DNA of 64,000 bases from Periplaneta americana (Eukaryota; Arthropoda; Insecta; Blattodea; Blattidae). A model generated the notes under the pieces. That model was not told the DNA's origin. It saw only the letters and a list, made by a program, of their open reading frames with translations, and made no database searches. Position 1 is the first letter of the stretch. Every line of letters begins with the position of its first letter. Positions 1 to 9,912 of this stretch are shown here, one piece after another. The stretch is from the NCBI RefSeq assembly GCF_040183065.1, contig NC_091119.1:201424043-201488042 (forward strand). Reading direction: 5' to 3'. The position numbers and the translations under genes are program-made.

Positions 1-144
1 ACTCTGGTACACACTTTTTATTTTCGGAAGCTGGTATACCTACTTATTTTTAACTTACTATCGAAGCGTCACCTTCTTAGAGGACCAATATCAGACCTGT
101 AACTGAGAGGAGTCTTTAGCGAGCCATTAACGTTACTGGACATA

Positions 145-388
145 CTGTCCGTGCGAGTGGTTATGTCGCAGGGTCGTCGAAACGGGGAGAAATCACGTGA
201 CAATTAGTTAACGGGGACCTTTTCTTTAACTTATTTTAAATCGTTATATAATATTACGTAGACTTCCAACCCCGTACAGCAAATATTTTCAGGAAAGAGC
301 CTAACAGCCCAGCCACTAGCCTTTGCAGAGGGGAGAGCAGAAACGGATCAGGGAAATCGAGATGCGACATAACCACTCGAACGGACAG
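145..388. mobile_element. TA-flanked MITE (family L), solo copy
   Basis: About 26-bp inverted ends (CTGTCCGTGCGAGTGGTTAT at the left; its near-exact reverse complement at the right, ending in GGACAG) bound a 244-bp non-coding unit. Two further copies of about 240 bp lie at 15136-15375 and 23079-23318 inside element E, each flanked by TA on both sides. This fits a Tc1/mariner-type MITE. There is no coding capacity. The inverted ends and the three copies are seen directly; the superfamily is inferred from the TA flanks. Confidence 0.6.
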
Positions 389-445
389 CATCTTGCAACT
401 CTGCATTAGTACGTATAGGAATGTTAAGAGTTACTTGAAACAGAG

Positions 446-1081
446 CAATACTTACTTACTGGCCTTTAAGAAACCCGCAGGTTCATTGCCGCCCTCATAT
501 AAGCCCGCCATCGGTCCCTGTCCTGAGCAAGATCAATCCAGTCCCTATCATCATATCCCATCTCCCTCAAATCCATTTTAATATTATCCTCCCATCTATA
601 TCTCAGCCTTCCCAAAGGTCTTTTTCCCTCCGGTCTCCCAACTAACACTATATGCATTTCTGGATTCGCCCATACGTGCTACATGCCCTGCCCACCTCAA
701 ACGTCTGGATTTAATGTTCCTAATTATGTCAGGTGAAGAATACAATGCGTGCAGTTCTGTGTTGTGTAACTTTCTCCATTATCTTGTAACTTCATCCCTC
801 TTAGCCCCAAATATTTTCCTAAGCACCTTATTCTCAAACACCCATAATCTCTGTTTCTCTATCAAAGTGAGAGTCCAAGTTTCACAACCATACAGAACAA
901 CCGGTAATATAACTGTTTTATAAATTGTAACTTTCACATTTTTTGACAGCAGACTAGATGACAAAAGCTTTTAACCGAATAATAACAGGCATTTCCCATA
1001 TTTATTCAGTGTTCATAATTTCTTCCCGAGTATCATTTATATTTGTTACTGTTGCTCCAAGATATTTGAAATTTTCCGCCT
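446..1081 (-). pseudogene. LINE family A (RTE-like), 3' fragment copy A1
   Basis: The minus strand encodes pieces of the C-terminal end of a non-LTR retrotransposon polyprotein. The downstream part of the reverse transcriptase is recognisable from LSSSLLSKN, ILPVVLYGCETWTL and NKVLRKIFGAKRDEV, followed by VGRPEGKRPLGR and RWEDNIKMDL. The two parts lie in different frames, so this copy is broken. It ends at its 3' side just past the stop, with a (TTAC)n-type tail on the plus strand. A very short 3' UTR with a microsatellite tail is typical of RTE-like LINEs. The better copy at 11838-12505 serves as the reference. The clade is inferred. Confidence 0.75.
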
Positions 1082-1199
1082 GAAGCAGAACAATAGTCTT
1101 TATTTTAGCACTAGATTGTACTTACGCTTGTATTACCTTTCATTTGTGTTATGTCTTCTTGGAATCTTTTCTTCTTTCAACTATCCCCGACTATCTTTC

Positions 1200-1526
1200 C
1201 TATCTGACTGCCTTTAGTCTGGCCTCTTTGATCCATTCAAGATCGAAGAGGCACGCAAGCCCTCCAACCACGTCAAGGTAGCAATCATGAGGAGGGACGA
1301 CGCCCCTATCCACACCCTGTCTAACTCGCAAAATAACAAGAGTGTCGCCCCAGCCACAAACATCCCCCTCACCCGGGAGGACGCTCAGGGGAGAGTCCCA
1401 ATGGTACCCGTTAGGAGGCCGTCACGACTCGAGAAAGCTCCTTCGCTCCTTCAGATGGGTCCCTACCACCAGGTACATCAGACACAGCCTGTCTGGACTG
1501 TCTGTATGTTAATACAAGGGGGCGGA
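1200..1526 (+). pseudogene. possible LTR-retroelement C-terminal coding remnant with polypurine tract
   Basis: An open frame runs through an unusually GC-rich stretch and ends in RRPSRLEKAPSLLQ and a proline/glutamine-rich tail. It resembles the basic C-terminal tail of Ty3/gypsy-like integrases. A purine run (AAGGGGGCGGA) sits directly before TGTTGATGA, as a polypurine tract sits before a 3' LTR. No catalytic motif is visible, so the assignment rests on composition, position and the purine tract only. It could also be an unrelated GC-rich exon. Confidence 0.25.
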
Positions 1527-2480
1527 TGTTGATGACCTAAAAAACTACTTAAAATTATAATTAAAATGCCCTTAAAGTAAGGGCAAAATGACATGAAATT
1601 AAAATAAAATGACATTTAAATATTATTCACCGTATTCGCACCACAACTTCTTAAAAATTAGTCACCTTGTTTCAATGACTGCCCTGAAAATCTCGGAGAG
1701 AGGAGGAACTTCCTGGAATTTGGCTAAGATAAAGGAAAAGAACATGCAACAAAATGAAGGTTTTAAGGGAAAACTATACATTTTAATGAGGGTTTACATT
1801 GTGTTTCAATCAGGGTTGGTCCATGTCAGTGCCTTCATTCTCTGTCTCCTTCCGCGTTTCACTTTTATTAACAGATCTTCCAGATGAGGGAGTGTGAATG
1901 ACAAAACAAATTGTGGGCGCAGCGTGCAATCTTGGAATCTTTGTGTTAAAAATACTGTCTACTACAGTAGACATCCCTTCCGAACCATGTTGAGGACACA
2001 ACGTCCTGTCCAGGACACGATGAAAGTTTTCCCCCTTCCGAACATAAATTCTAAAGACACCCTCGTACCGACAAAAGAACATTAACGATCGAAAACGTCA
2101 TTTAAACTAAGCTATTTTCAAGCATTTTATATTACTTCCGTTGTGTGAAGTGAAGCCTTCAGTGGAATGAGGGATGGACTTTAGAGTCTGTTCCAAACTA
2201 TAAAACTCAAACTTCACTGTTATTCACTTATTCAGTAGGTAAAGCCTGTGTGATGTATCTTGTCTCACTGTGAAAAGAGAGAGAAAGGAGATATGTCTTA
2301 CTTCGTCTGTGTTGTTATGGCGATGGGGGAGTGGAGCGGCGTCGTCCATCCATCCAGTGGCGGAAGGGACTAGTTGATACATTCTGTAGAGCAAAATAAA
2401 ATAACAAAATATCTATCTTCGTACTGTGTAGTTCCGTCACTGAGCTTGTCTTTCAAGAAACTGAGTTCCGGCAGCCTGTA
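1527..2480 (+). other. possible 3' LTR or unassigned sequence
   Basis: This stretch starts with TGTTGATGA after a purine run and contains CTATAAAAC near 2197. An arthropod initiator-like TCAGT follows about 34 bases later, and there are AATAAA-type signals near 2393, with CCTGTACA near the end. That order (U3, TATA, initiator, poly(A), CA end) would suit an LTR. No second LTR and no target duplication are available to prove it. If it is not an LTR, nothing else is recognisable here. Confidence 0.25.
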
Positions 2481-2658
2481 CAATAACAAGGTTTTGAAAG
2501 GAATCCTGAAAATTTACAACCCTCCTATAATCTCTACCCTCATTTGAAGGGACTTGGTTTTATTGCTACTGAGACAAGATAAACCTTACCAGGTATAATT
2601 ACTACTGTCCTATTTGCTTACAAAATGATTTAACAGACCTATCGGTAAAGAAGAAATA

Positions 2659-2917
2659 GTCCACACCTGTGGAGTAACGGTCAGCGCGTCTGGCTGCGAA
2701 ACCAGGTGGCCCGGGTTCGAATCCCGGTCGGGGCAAGTTACCTGGTTGAGGTTTTTTCCGGGGTTTTCCCTCAACCCAATACGAGCAAATACTGGGTAAC
2801 TTTCGGTGCTGGACCCCGGACTCATTTCACCGGCATTATCACCTTCATATCATTCAGACGCTAAATAACCTAGATGTTGATACAGCGTCGTAAAATAACC
2901 CAATAAAATAAAATAAA
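2659..2917 (+). mobile_element. tRNA-headed SINE, family 1, copy a
   Basis: Complete copy. The tRNA-like head has an A-box-like GGAGTAACGGTCAGCG and a perfect B box GGTTCGAATCC about 40 bases later (RNA polymerase III internal promoter). A body with TTACCTGGTTGAGG and GGTTTTCCCTCAACCC follows, then a 3' segment GACGCTAAATAACC...CAGCGTCGTAAAATAACC and an AATAAAA-rich tail. An imperfect target duplication (AAAGAAGAAATA / AAAGAAGGAAGTA) flanks it. The element has no protein and depends on a LINE for movement. Related copies lie at 13520, 19816 and 53681. Confidence 0.85.
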
Positions 2918-3398
2918 GAAGGAAGTAAATTGCATTCCAAATGATCTAAAAGTTCTTCAAAGTATTAAAAATGACCAAAAAATGCCGGAAAAAAATATAA
3001 ATTACATATTAGTTCAAAAACGTCAAAAAAGGCAATCTTATAAGAAATTACTTTTTTACGTTGATACTAACATAGAAAGGATTCCTATATTAATAGGCAT
3101 CGTTCTAATGTGAAAAATAAGAAGATGACTTTTCATCAACGTCCGCCCCCTAGTTAGTACACTGGTACTCACCCCACCCCACCGCACCCACCCCCGAGTC
3201 TGGGACGCTCTGCACAACACGCAGGTGACACAAACGTTGGCGGTTTCGAAAGACACTCGTAATGAGTGCACCTCTGTGCATTAGTGTGTTGGATATTGTG
3301 CCACTGTCACACATCTGTGCATGACGGTTGGCCACTAAAGAGAAACTAAGAGGTGGAGCTTAAACTGAGAGGATTCAATCCGTCATCGGAATTGGAAT

Positions 3399-3535
3399 CT
3401 GATGTGGTTTAGTGGATACAGCGTCAGCGCGTAGAGCTGAAAACCCGGGTTCGATTCCCGGTGCCGGAGAGAATTTTTCTCCGTTCCACCGGTCCTCCAT
3501 CATATGATAACGCAGAATTCCTGCACGGAAATATA
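3399..3535 (+). mobile_element. tRNA-headed SINE, family 2 (different head and body)
   Basis: TGGTTTAGTGG matches the tRNA A-box consensus exactly, and GGTTCGATTCC is a B box, separated by the usual ~30-40 bases. The cloverleaf is not complete, so this is a SINE head and not a working tRNA gene. The body (CTCCGTTCCACCGGTCCTCC) differs from families 1 and 3. The right boundary is cut by a MITE, so the tail is not visible. Confidence 0.65.
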
Positions 3536-3783
3536 TGAAGAGTCCACTGCAAGAATGATGGGTGTCACTTTCTCGTCGAAAATGAACCAAGACTGTCAAT
3601 GCATAGCTTAAGACATATAGAATGTACATACAGAGTTATATGGCATTAACACTGATAATCATTGTCCATAATGATCGGAAAATCACAGTTAAGCGTTGAG
3701 CGCTAAGCATTTCAAACTTTCAATTGCTTCTCCTGCAAAATGTATTCCAAATGACATCCATCATTCTTGCAGTGGGCTTTTCA
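3536..3783. mobile_element. 248-bp MITE (family M), copy 1
   Basis: Inverted termini of about 27-30 bp (TGAAGAGTCCACTGCAAGAA at the left; its imperfect reverse complement at the right) enclose a short non-coding unit. A second copy of the same size lies at 52081-52329 in opposite orientation, and the matching interior confirms a mobile family. It has inserted at the right edge of the SINE. The target duplication is unclear because the flanks are TA-rich. Confidence 0.75.
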
Positions 3784-3904
3784 TATGTAGGCCTACTTCG
3801 GTATATCGCTTACTAGTTATTTTTGTTTAGTGATGTCAGCGTAATGGCCGACGTGGAAACGAAGTTACAATATATGAATTTTATGACTATTTCTTTAGTA
3901 TTCA

Positions 3905-4325
3905 ATCGTTCATTAATTCATTGTTATGCTCAAAGGCAGGTCTTTCACTGCAAACCCAGCTTTTTCCAATCTTTCCTATTTTCTGCCTTTCTCTTAGTCT
4001 CCTCATATGGTCCATATAATTATCTTAATGTCATCTATCATCTGATTTCTTCTGCCCTGATCTCTTCTCCCGTTCACCATTCCTTCCAGTGCATCCTTCA
4101 GTAGGCAGTTTCTTCTCAGCCAGTGACCCAGTCAATTCCTTTTCCTCTTCCTGATCAGTTTCAGCATCAATCTTTCTTCACCCACTGTTTCCAACACAGC
4201 TTCTTTTCTTATTCTGTCTGTCCATTTCACACGCTCCATTCTTCTCCATATCCACATTTCAAATGCTTCTATTCGCATCTCTTCACTTCGTCGTAATGTC
4301 CATGTTTCTGTCCCATACAGATTAT
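3905..4325 (-). pseudogene. LINE family B (RTE-like), 3' fragment copy B1
   Basis: The minus strand carries the C-terminal segment of a second RTE-like LINE. Recognisable pieces are LKLIRKRKRNWLGHWLRRN, LEGMVNGRR and RRRYQMIDDIKIYG, the basic tail that follows the reverse transcriptase in this group. At the 3' end (low coordinate) the element stops shortly after the stop codon, next to ATTCATT-type short repeats. Four more copies (near 13, 24, 26 and 40 kb) allow alignment. This copy is 5' truncated and frame-damaged. Confidence 0.7.
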
Positions 4326-4410
4326 TTGTTGTGCTTCACTATATTCCAGTGGTCATTGAATTAATACAAGTTTTGCCTTCTTCACATTACATCGTATTGT
4401 GTGTTTTACA

Positions 4411-5314
4411 TACACTCATCCTACCTCACTCCGATTATTGCGACGTTTTGTCCTAGATCATATATGTAATAGATAGGGCGGCCTTATAGACTTTGACGTT
4501 AACAACTTTTGTCAGGTTTACTATGCTGCCATCTAGTTTTTACATAAGGAGTCACGTCATAATTCCCATTTGAATTGCATTAGCGACTGTACTGCCATCT
4601 CGTGTTCGTTTACGGCGGACGTATGGCAATCCTGGCGGTTGTTCTCTTCAAAGTGCTGCCGATTTTAACATAGCGATGAGTTATCTGTTACATATATGAT
4701 CTAGGATTTTGTTCAATGATCTCAGGATTGATTCCGCTCAGAAACTACAGCGTGTTCATAACCCGTGCGTCCGCTTCATTTGTAATGTTCGATACTACGA
4801 TCATATCTCACCTTCTTTCGAGAAGTTATCATGGCTTAGGTTACATGAGAGGAGAAATCTGCACTCACTTTCTCTCTGATATCGAATTATGCACACTTCA
4901 TCCCCCAATTATTTATTCGCTCGTTTTCATACTCTCTCTCGCTATCATAATATTAATACTCGATCACAACGCGATAACACGCTAGAAATTCCACTTCACA
5001 CATCATCTCTGTATTCCTCATCTTTCACTGTTGCTACCTCTCGTCACTGGAACTCTCTGCCGCCTGAAGTCAAGGGCTGCCGAACATTGAAATCTTTCAA
5101 ATCCAAGTTAGAAAATTATCTTATGACGAGTTGCCAAACTAACTTACTATTATGACAAGTGTTGTATTGCATGTTTCCACGTATTCACATTTTTTTTTAC
5201 GTTCTAGTGATATTTAACTTATTTTGTCTTTTTGTGTTCATATTTTCCGATAATGGTATATCTATAATGTGATAAGTTGAGCTATATATAATCATAATTT
5301 TCCTTACTGTGTGT
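4411..5314 (+). pseudogene. LINE family F reverse transcriptase C-terminus, copy F1 (interrupted)
   Basis: After removing the 256-bp insert at 4451-4706, the plus strand reads through the C-terminal part of a CR1/Jockey-like reverse transcriptase: LPHSDYCDVL, then FNDLRIDSAQKLQRVHN, and later SRHWNSLPPEVKGCRTLKS. It aligns with the cleaner copy at 47867-48508 (DYCDFLLTDL, RLWNTLPSDIRDC). Several frame changes remain between about 4800 and 4950. Downstream is AT-rich 3' UTR, cut by LINE G at 5319. The clade is inferred from the LP/FK.KL C-terminal pattern. Confidence 0.7.
4451..4706. mobile_element. 256-bp inverted-repeat MITE with 5-bp target duplication
   Basis: The ends are TCCTAGATCATATATGTAA and its reverse complement with few changes. 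Both sides carry TTTTG. Removing the element plus one TTTTG restores the LINE F frame (GAC GTT TTG TTC AAT GAT), so the insertion boundaries are exact. It has no coding capacity. A 5-bp duplication with this terminus does not match a superfamily I can name with confidence. Confidence 0.85.
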
Positions 5315-5318
5315 ACTT

Positions 5319-5810
5319 ATGAGAATCTTGAGAAAGGCTAGCCCCAAATCGAGGGAAATAGCATATCTAACAATAGTGCGACCGTTAATGGAATACGGAA
5401 CTACGTGTTGGGATCCCTATAGAATATATCAGATAAATTCCTTAGAAAGAATCCAGTATAGGGCAGCTAAATTTGTTAAAGGTAAAAGAGAAGATGGGAA
5501 CGATACGATAAAAGAACTTAAATGGGAAACTTTGGAAAACAGACGTAGGAAAACTAGAATAACATCATTGTATAGAGCACATCTAGGTCAGAAAGCATGG
5601 GTAGACATAACGGCTCGGTTAGAAAAGACAACGTACTATGGTAGGAACGATCATGATTTTAAAATCAAATGTAGGAAACAGAAAACGGATGTAGGTAAAT
5701 TCTCATTTTTAAATAGAACTATAAATGACTGGAATGACCTACCTGCAGCGGTCTTTGAGGGCTGTCCTTCCTTAAGGAGATTCAAGAATAATTTAAAGAG
5801 TTGTTTATAA
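5319..5810 (+). pseudogene. LINE G reverse transcriptase C-terminal domain
   Basis: One open frame of 163 residues covers the thumb and C-terminal region of a CR1/Jockey-like reverse transcriptase. The early part reads IVRPLMEYGTTCWDPY and SLERIQYRAAKFVKG. The late part reads FLNRTINDWNDLPAAVF and FKNNLKSCL, the conserved end of these LINE proteins. The catalytic FADD region is missing because the copy is 5' truncated, so the first methionine is internal. The frame is otherwise intact, so the copy may be fairly young. Confidence 0.8.
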
Positions 5811-6497
5811 AGTGAAAATTAAAATTAAGGTGACATTCAACATTTAATTTTTTAAGGTGACATGTATTTATCTAGCCTGACGAGTTTACTTCCTTGGTTT
5901 GAATTGTAAATTATTTAAAAAATAGCGTGTAAGAGGGCCTTAGACTAGAAATGTTTAGTTTAAATGTAGTTCTGTTTATAAGTATGCATAAGAATGCAAT
6001 TATTTGACTTATTTGAACTGTTGTATCAGTGAAGCGAGGTGAGTCAGTGAAGTTATGGTTTTACAGTGCAGTGAACAGTTCCGATCAGTGATAATTTATA
6101 GCGTCAATGAAATGTGTTCTATAGTGTCAGTGAAATGTGTTACAGAGTGTCAGTGAAATGTGCTAAAGTGTCAGTGAAATGCGTCATAGTGCCACTAAGG
6201 GAATGAGATGAGAGTAAAGTGAAAGACTATTGAAACTTATGTAGGGCCTATACATAATTATATAGGTTGTGTTGTAAAATTAGGTGTTTTATTTTATGTT
6301 TTATTATTATTGTGTTAAATTGTATTGTGTATTCTTATTGTATTGTGTATAAAATTGTATATGTGTTGTAAATTGTATTATGTATTGTAAATTTTATTGT
6401 GTATTGCTGATCATTTTAACTGTGTATTGTTAATATTGTATATACCACTGCCACCGGGTGCTTGCCCACTTGCAGTGTAAATAAATACATACATACA
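5319..6497 (+). mobile_element. LINE family G, 5'-truncated copy with (ATAC)n tail
   Basis: 5'-truncated non-LTR retrotransposon whose coding end, at 5319-5810, is listed separately. It continues with ~680 bases of AT-rich 3' UTR and finishes in AAATAAATACATACATACATAC after the motif GCCACCGGGTGCTTGCCCA. The same 3' end recurs at 63033-63668. A TACTT target duplication lies at 5314-5318 and 6498-6502. The UTR contains four or five short repeats of AGTGTCAGTGAAATG near 6100-6190. Confidence 0.8.
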
Positions 6498-6544
6498 TAC
6501 TTAAAAATATTGTATTCATTGTATGCTTTGTACTGCACTATTTT

Positions 6545-6549
6545 ATTAC

Positions 6550-6582
<33 letters not shown>

Positions 6583-6611
6583 CATCATCATTATTATTAT
6601 TATTATTATCA
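6545..6611. repeat. (ATT)n microsatellite
   Basis: Near-pure TTA/ATT triplets with a short TCATCATCA interruption. It lies just downstream of the LINE G tail. The homopolymeric Leu or Asn frames across it are not genes. Confidence 0.95.
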
Positions 6612-6700
6612 ATAATTGTCTTATTTTTTATACTTTGTCTCATTTATTTTGACCTGCTGTTCACATTTTATTATGTTTTCTTATTTCTTTCTGTATGTTA

Positions 6701-7864
6701 TACAGGGTGTTAAAATAACGTTTACAATTTTTCAGGGATAATAGGAGGTAAAAACAGAATATCTTTCGTAAGTGACAAAACTTTGGCAGATGCGCCGTTT
6801 ATTGTGTGCGTAAGTGTTAGTATAATCCATAAAGAACGAGACCAATTGTCGTTTTAGAGGTGGTGTTCAAACTGCCGTCCATTGAAGGCATTGCACAACT
6901 GGTACCTTCGTACTATGGAGTGTCAAAAAGGCCAACATTGTCTCTAATAACATGTGCAGCTTCAACAACGCGAGCAACTAAGTCTTCTACCGTATCGTTC
7001 GGTGTCTCATACACAAAACGTTTCACGTCTCCCCAAAAAAATAAATCGAGTGGGGTTAGGTCCGGTGATCGAGGTGGCCACGGTACCGGCCCACCCCTGC
7101 CAATCCAACGATCGGGGAATGTGGCATTTAGGTGGTTCCTGACACGACGATCAAAGTGTGGAGGGCACCGTCATGCTCAAACCATATTCGTTCTCTGATG
7201 TTGAATGGGATATTTTCTAAAAGTTCTGGTAGGACGTCGCGTAGAAGAACAAAATAACTAAACTGTATTTTTATTCATGGAGTGAAAGGACTTTGCCGAC
7301 AAACCTTCTACTGCCGCTTACTAATTGGTTGTCATAAATGTCTTCCTTACGGTGACGGAAATCTTGTCTTCTCCTGTCAGTAACCAATCACAACCTTTGT
7401 TCAGAAGAATTGACAGGCTATCGTCAAATCCAAGTAGAAGCAGAGTTGCTGCATGTTTTCCGAATTCCAAGAATCCCGTCAGTCTCATTTCGAGGGTCAC
7501 CACGATTGTGGCAACTGTGCAATGTTGGGACGAGGGGACAGGATGGAATTGTCAGATGTGTTTGTGTAGGAAGTCATAAATCGGTAAGTGGGTGTTCAAA
7601 GGAGCCACCGAACTGCACTCCTTGAAATAAAATAAGGTATACCACCACGGAGAGTGTTTGGTAACAGATAAGGCCCTACAAGATGGTCGTGCACAAACAG
7701 AACTAACCAGTGTGTGTTGTGATGGAAGTCAAGTCATCTATCCTTCAGGCCATCTAGCGGCAAAACGGCGCATCTGCTAAAGTTTTGTCACTTAAAACAG
7801 ACGTTTGTTTTTACCTCCTCTATCATCCCTGAAACGTTGTAAACATTATTTTTAACACCCTGTA
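6701..7864. mobile_element. mariner-type element M1 (decayed, 1.16 kb) with long inverted ends
   Basis: TACAGGGTGTTAAAATAACG at the left and its close reverse complement at the right extend into inverted repeats of about 100 bp, up to the shared motif CAGATGCGCCGTTT. TA dinucleotides at 6699-6700 and 7865-7866 are the target duplication. The left half carries a transposase C-terminus on the minus strand; the right half is not recognisable as transposase. It sits in what looks like LINE 3' UTR, since AT-rich sequence resumes on both sides. Confidence 0.85.
6913..7200 (-). pseudogene. mariner DD41D transposase C-terminal remnant
   Basis: The minus strand reads WFEHDGA, then after a one-base shift HFDRRVRNHLNATFPDRWIG, PPRSPDLTPLDL and WGDVKRFVYETP, ending at a stop. 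The second catalytic Asp is in HDGA and the third is in TPLD. Allowing for the shift, spacing is the same as in the 17783-18850 transposase, where I count 41 residues between them. The first catalytic Asp and the DNA-binding domain are not found, so the gene is dead. Confidence 0.8.
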
Positions 7865-8044
7865 TATTATGTCTGATTTCTACTTACTTGTTGTTTACAT
7901 TACATTGTTATTATCTTATTCAGTTTTGTGTGTAAAACTGTAGTGTACTTTGTAAATTTGTAGTGTTTTTTTGTAACGCAGTTTTACTCCTGGTTGAGTG
8001 TTATAGAAGGCTGTATGGCCTTAACACTGCCAGGTTAAATAAAC

Positions 8045-8107
<63 letters not shown>
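7865..8107 (+). mobile_element. LINE 3' UTR end with (ATT)n tail
   Basis: AT-rich UTR ends in GGCTGTATGGCCTTAACACTGCCAGG, then TTAAATAAACC and 20 ATT triplets. The LINE F copy at 48771 ends the same way (GATGGCCTTATCTCTACCAG, then TTAAATAAGT and AAT triplets). It may be the tail of the LINE F copy that starts at 4411, separated from it by LINE G and the mariner. That link is inferred from order and orientation. Confidence 0.6.
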
Positions 8108-8109
<2 letters not shown>

Positions 8110-8364
8110 CTCTACGTTTGCTTCCTTCACTAGAAAGCACAACGTTTGCACTTCCATTACCACCCATCTCCCAATTCACACGTAATTTGCCATATTTCCT
8201 TATAATTTTCTTTTCTTGAAATTTTCCCCTAAAATCCTTAACTTTTGAAATCCATCTCCGCAAGAAATCTGTTACAAATTCGACCATTTTCATTTCCAAA
8301 ATCACCGGAACTATCTCAAAGCTCGTTTTTCATCCTTTTTTTAATCTGAAAATCCGAGGCTTAA

Positions 8365-9354
8365 TCTATACTAATAATAAATCTGTAGCCGAAATTTTTC
8401 TGGTAATTTTCGATTTTCCAAAAATAATTGGTCCTAACATATATAATTAATCACCCTCAAACCGAAAATCGCTTTTTTGAAATTTTTGTTTGTATGTCTG
8501 TCTGTCTGTCTGTCTGTATGTTTGTTACCTTTTCACGCGATAATGTCTGAACGGATATCGATGAAAATTGGAATATAAATTAAGTTCGTTGTAACTTAGA
8601 TTTTAGGCTATATGGAATTCAAAATGCATTATTTAAAAGGGGGGTTATAAGGGAGCCTGAATTAAATAAATCGAAATATCTCGCTTATTATTGATGTTTG
8701 TGAAAAAATGTTACATAACAAAAGTTTCTTTAAAAATAATTTCCGATAAGTTTTATTCCTTGAAAAATTTTGATAGGACTGATATTTAATGAGATAAATG
8801 AGTTTTAAAATTAAAATAACTGCCATCTAAGGCCGTGTAATGAATTAAAAAACAAATGACTTCGTCTATAAGGGGCCTTGGACAGCAACAATCGAAAGCC
8901 ATGAAAGATAGCCTACAGATAATGTTTCTGTCTTTGTATGAAGTAATATCGGAAGCTAAATTAACCGATTTGTATAATTAATTATTAATTCACCATTCTA
9001 AAGTGTAGTTTCTCTAGATGGACATAATGCTATAATGTTATTACAGTAACTTCTGAGTGAATCGAGGACAGGTAAGATTAAAATAGCTTCTTATGCACAG
9101 AAAACTTGATAGGCTATTCTGTACATTCGTTTCCTGTATTTCCTAAAATAATTTTTATGACCAAATGAGTGGTCTCTGGATCAAAATGATCGCATTTTAA
9201 TATTTTAAATACAATTTAAATTAAGTAACATAATAAACGATTTATCCTTATATCAAACACGAATGTTCCCTGGATCAAATGTCCTATTTCAATTATGTAA
9301 TTACTTTATATTTATTTCTAACGGGTGCAGCGGAGCGCACAGGTACGGCTAGTT
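8365..9354 (+). mobile_element. Helitron-like element, copy 1 (non-autonomous)
   Basis: The left end is TCTATACTAATAATAAATCT. The right end is a GC-rich hairpin (GTGCAGCGGAGCGCAC) followed by GGTACGGCTAGT. No terminal inverted repeats or target duplication are present, which fits Helitron/Helentron-type rolling-circle elements. A second copy in reverse orientation spans 20574-22007 with the same two ends. No Rep/helicase coding is visible. A short CTGT repeat lies near 8497-8520. Confidence 0.75.
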
Positions 9355-9680
9355 AATTGTAAGAGTCCTAATATTTTAATTTCAGTTTGCAACGTCAGCC
9401 ATTCTCAGCTTGGGAACCAAACGGAGAGGTGTTCCAAGTGAAAACTGCAAAGAAGATGGTGTGAAGGTGACGATGAAGCGGAAGTCATTGTGGGTGTACA
9501 TCATCACCCAGAATACGGAAATACTCAACTTAATGGAGCGGAACCTTTGCTTGTGTCATTCCAAAACATTCACACTCATAAAAAACGTTTGTTTACAAAA
9601 CAGCGGAAGTATAATGTTTTCAATAAGAATAATACACGTAGTAAACACGCGGGAGTTTGAACCAATGAATCGCCTAGGCT
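9355..9680. other. unassigned stretch between Helitron and candidate promoter
   Basis: A weak plus-strand open frame of about 90 codons has no recognisable motif. No repeats or RNA genes are seen. It may be host sequence because no transposon boundaries fall inside it. Confidence 0.3.
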
Positions 9681-9912
9681 GACGCGCCGCACGCATGCGC
9701 AGTAGGGTACAGCAATATCCCGCTGTGAAGCTCAGCATCGCGATGTAAAAACTTCTCGACATCCAGTCGAACGAAAGTGGCCGTTGCTTGTGCAAGGGAA
9801 GGTGGCTTGTTTGAGCGTCTCGAGCGCACATCTGTGTGTTTCGAGAATGTGTGTGCGCCACTCCTCAGTAATTTGGTTGTGATTGTTTACACAATGTCAC
9901 GAGAAACAGGTA
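9681..9912 (+). promoter_or_regulatory. candidate host promoter and first coding exon (MSRET...)
   Basis: A locally GC- and CpG-rich patch contains CGCACGCATGCGCAG, close to an NRF1-type palindrome. An arthropod initiator-like TCAGT follows at about 9865, then a short leader. ATG at 9894 has a good upstream context (CACA) and the exon ends five codons plus one base later at CAG|GTAAGC, a strong splice donor. No TATA box is visible. Downstream exons are not identified, so the gene is unknown. It could equally be a chance combination. Confidence 0.35.

Noticed and set aside
2665-2740. Functional tRNA genes at the A/B-box sequences (also 3410, 13530, 20000, 45110)
   Set aside because: Boxes are present but the acceptor stem and cloverleaf are not complete, and each is fused to a SINE body and tail with target duplications.
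6416-6713. Poly-Asn and poly-Leu frames
   Set aside because: Both are translations of the (ATT)n microsatellite and LINE tail.
8021-8305. Minus-strand frame of 94 codons with a poly-isoleucine run
   Set aside because: The run is the (ATT)n LINE tail. The remaining ~65 codons have no recognisable motif.
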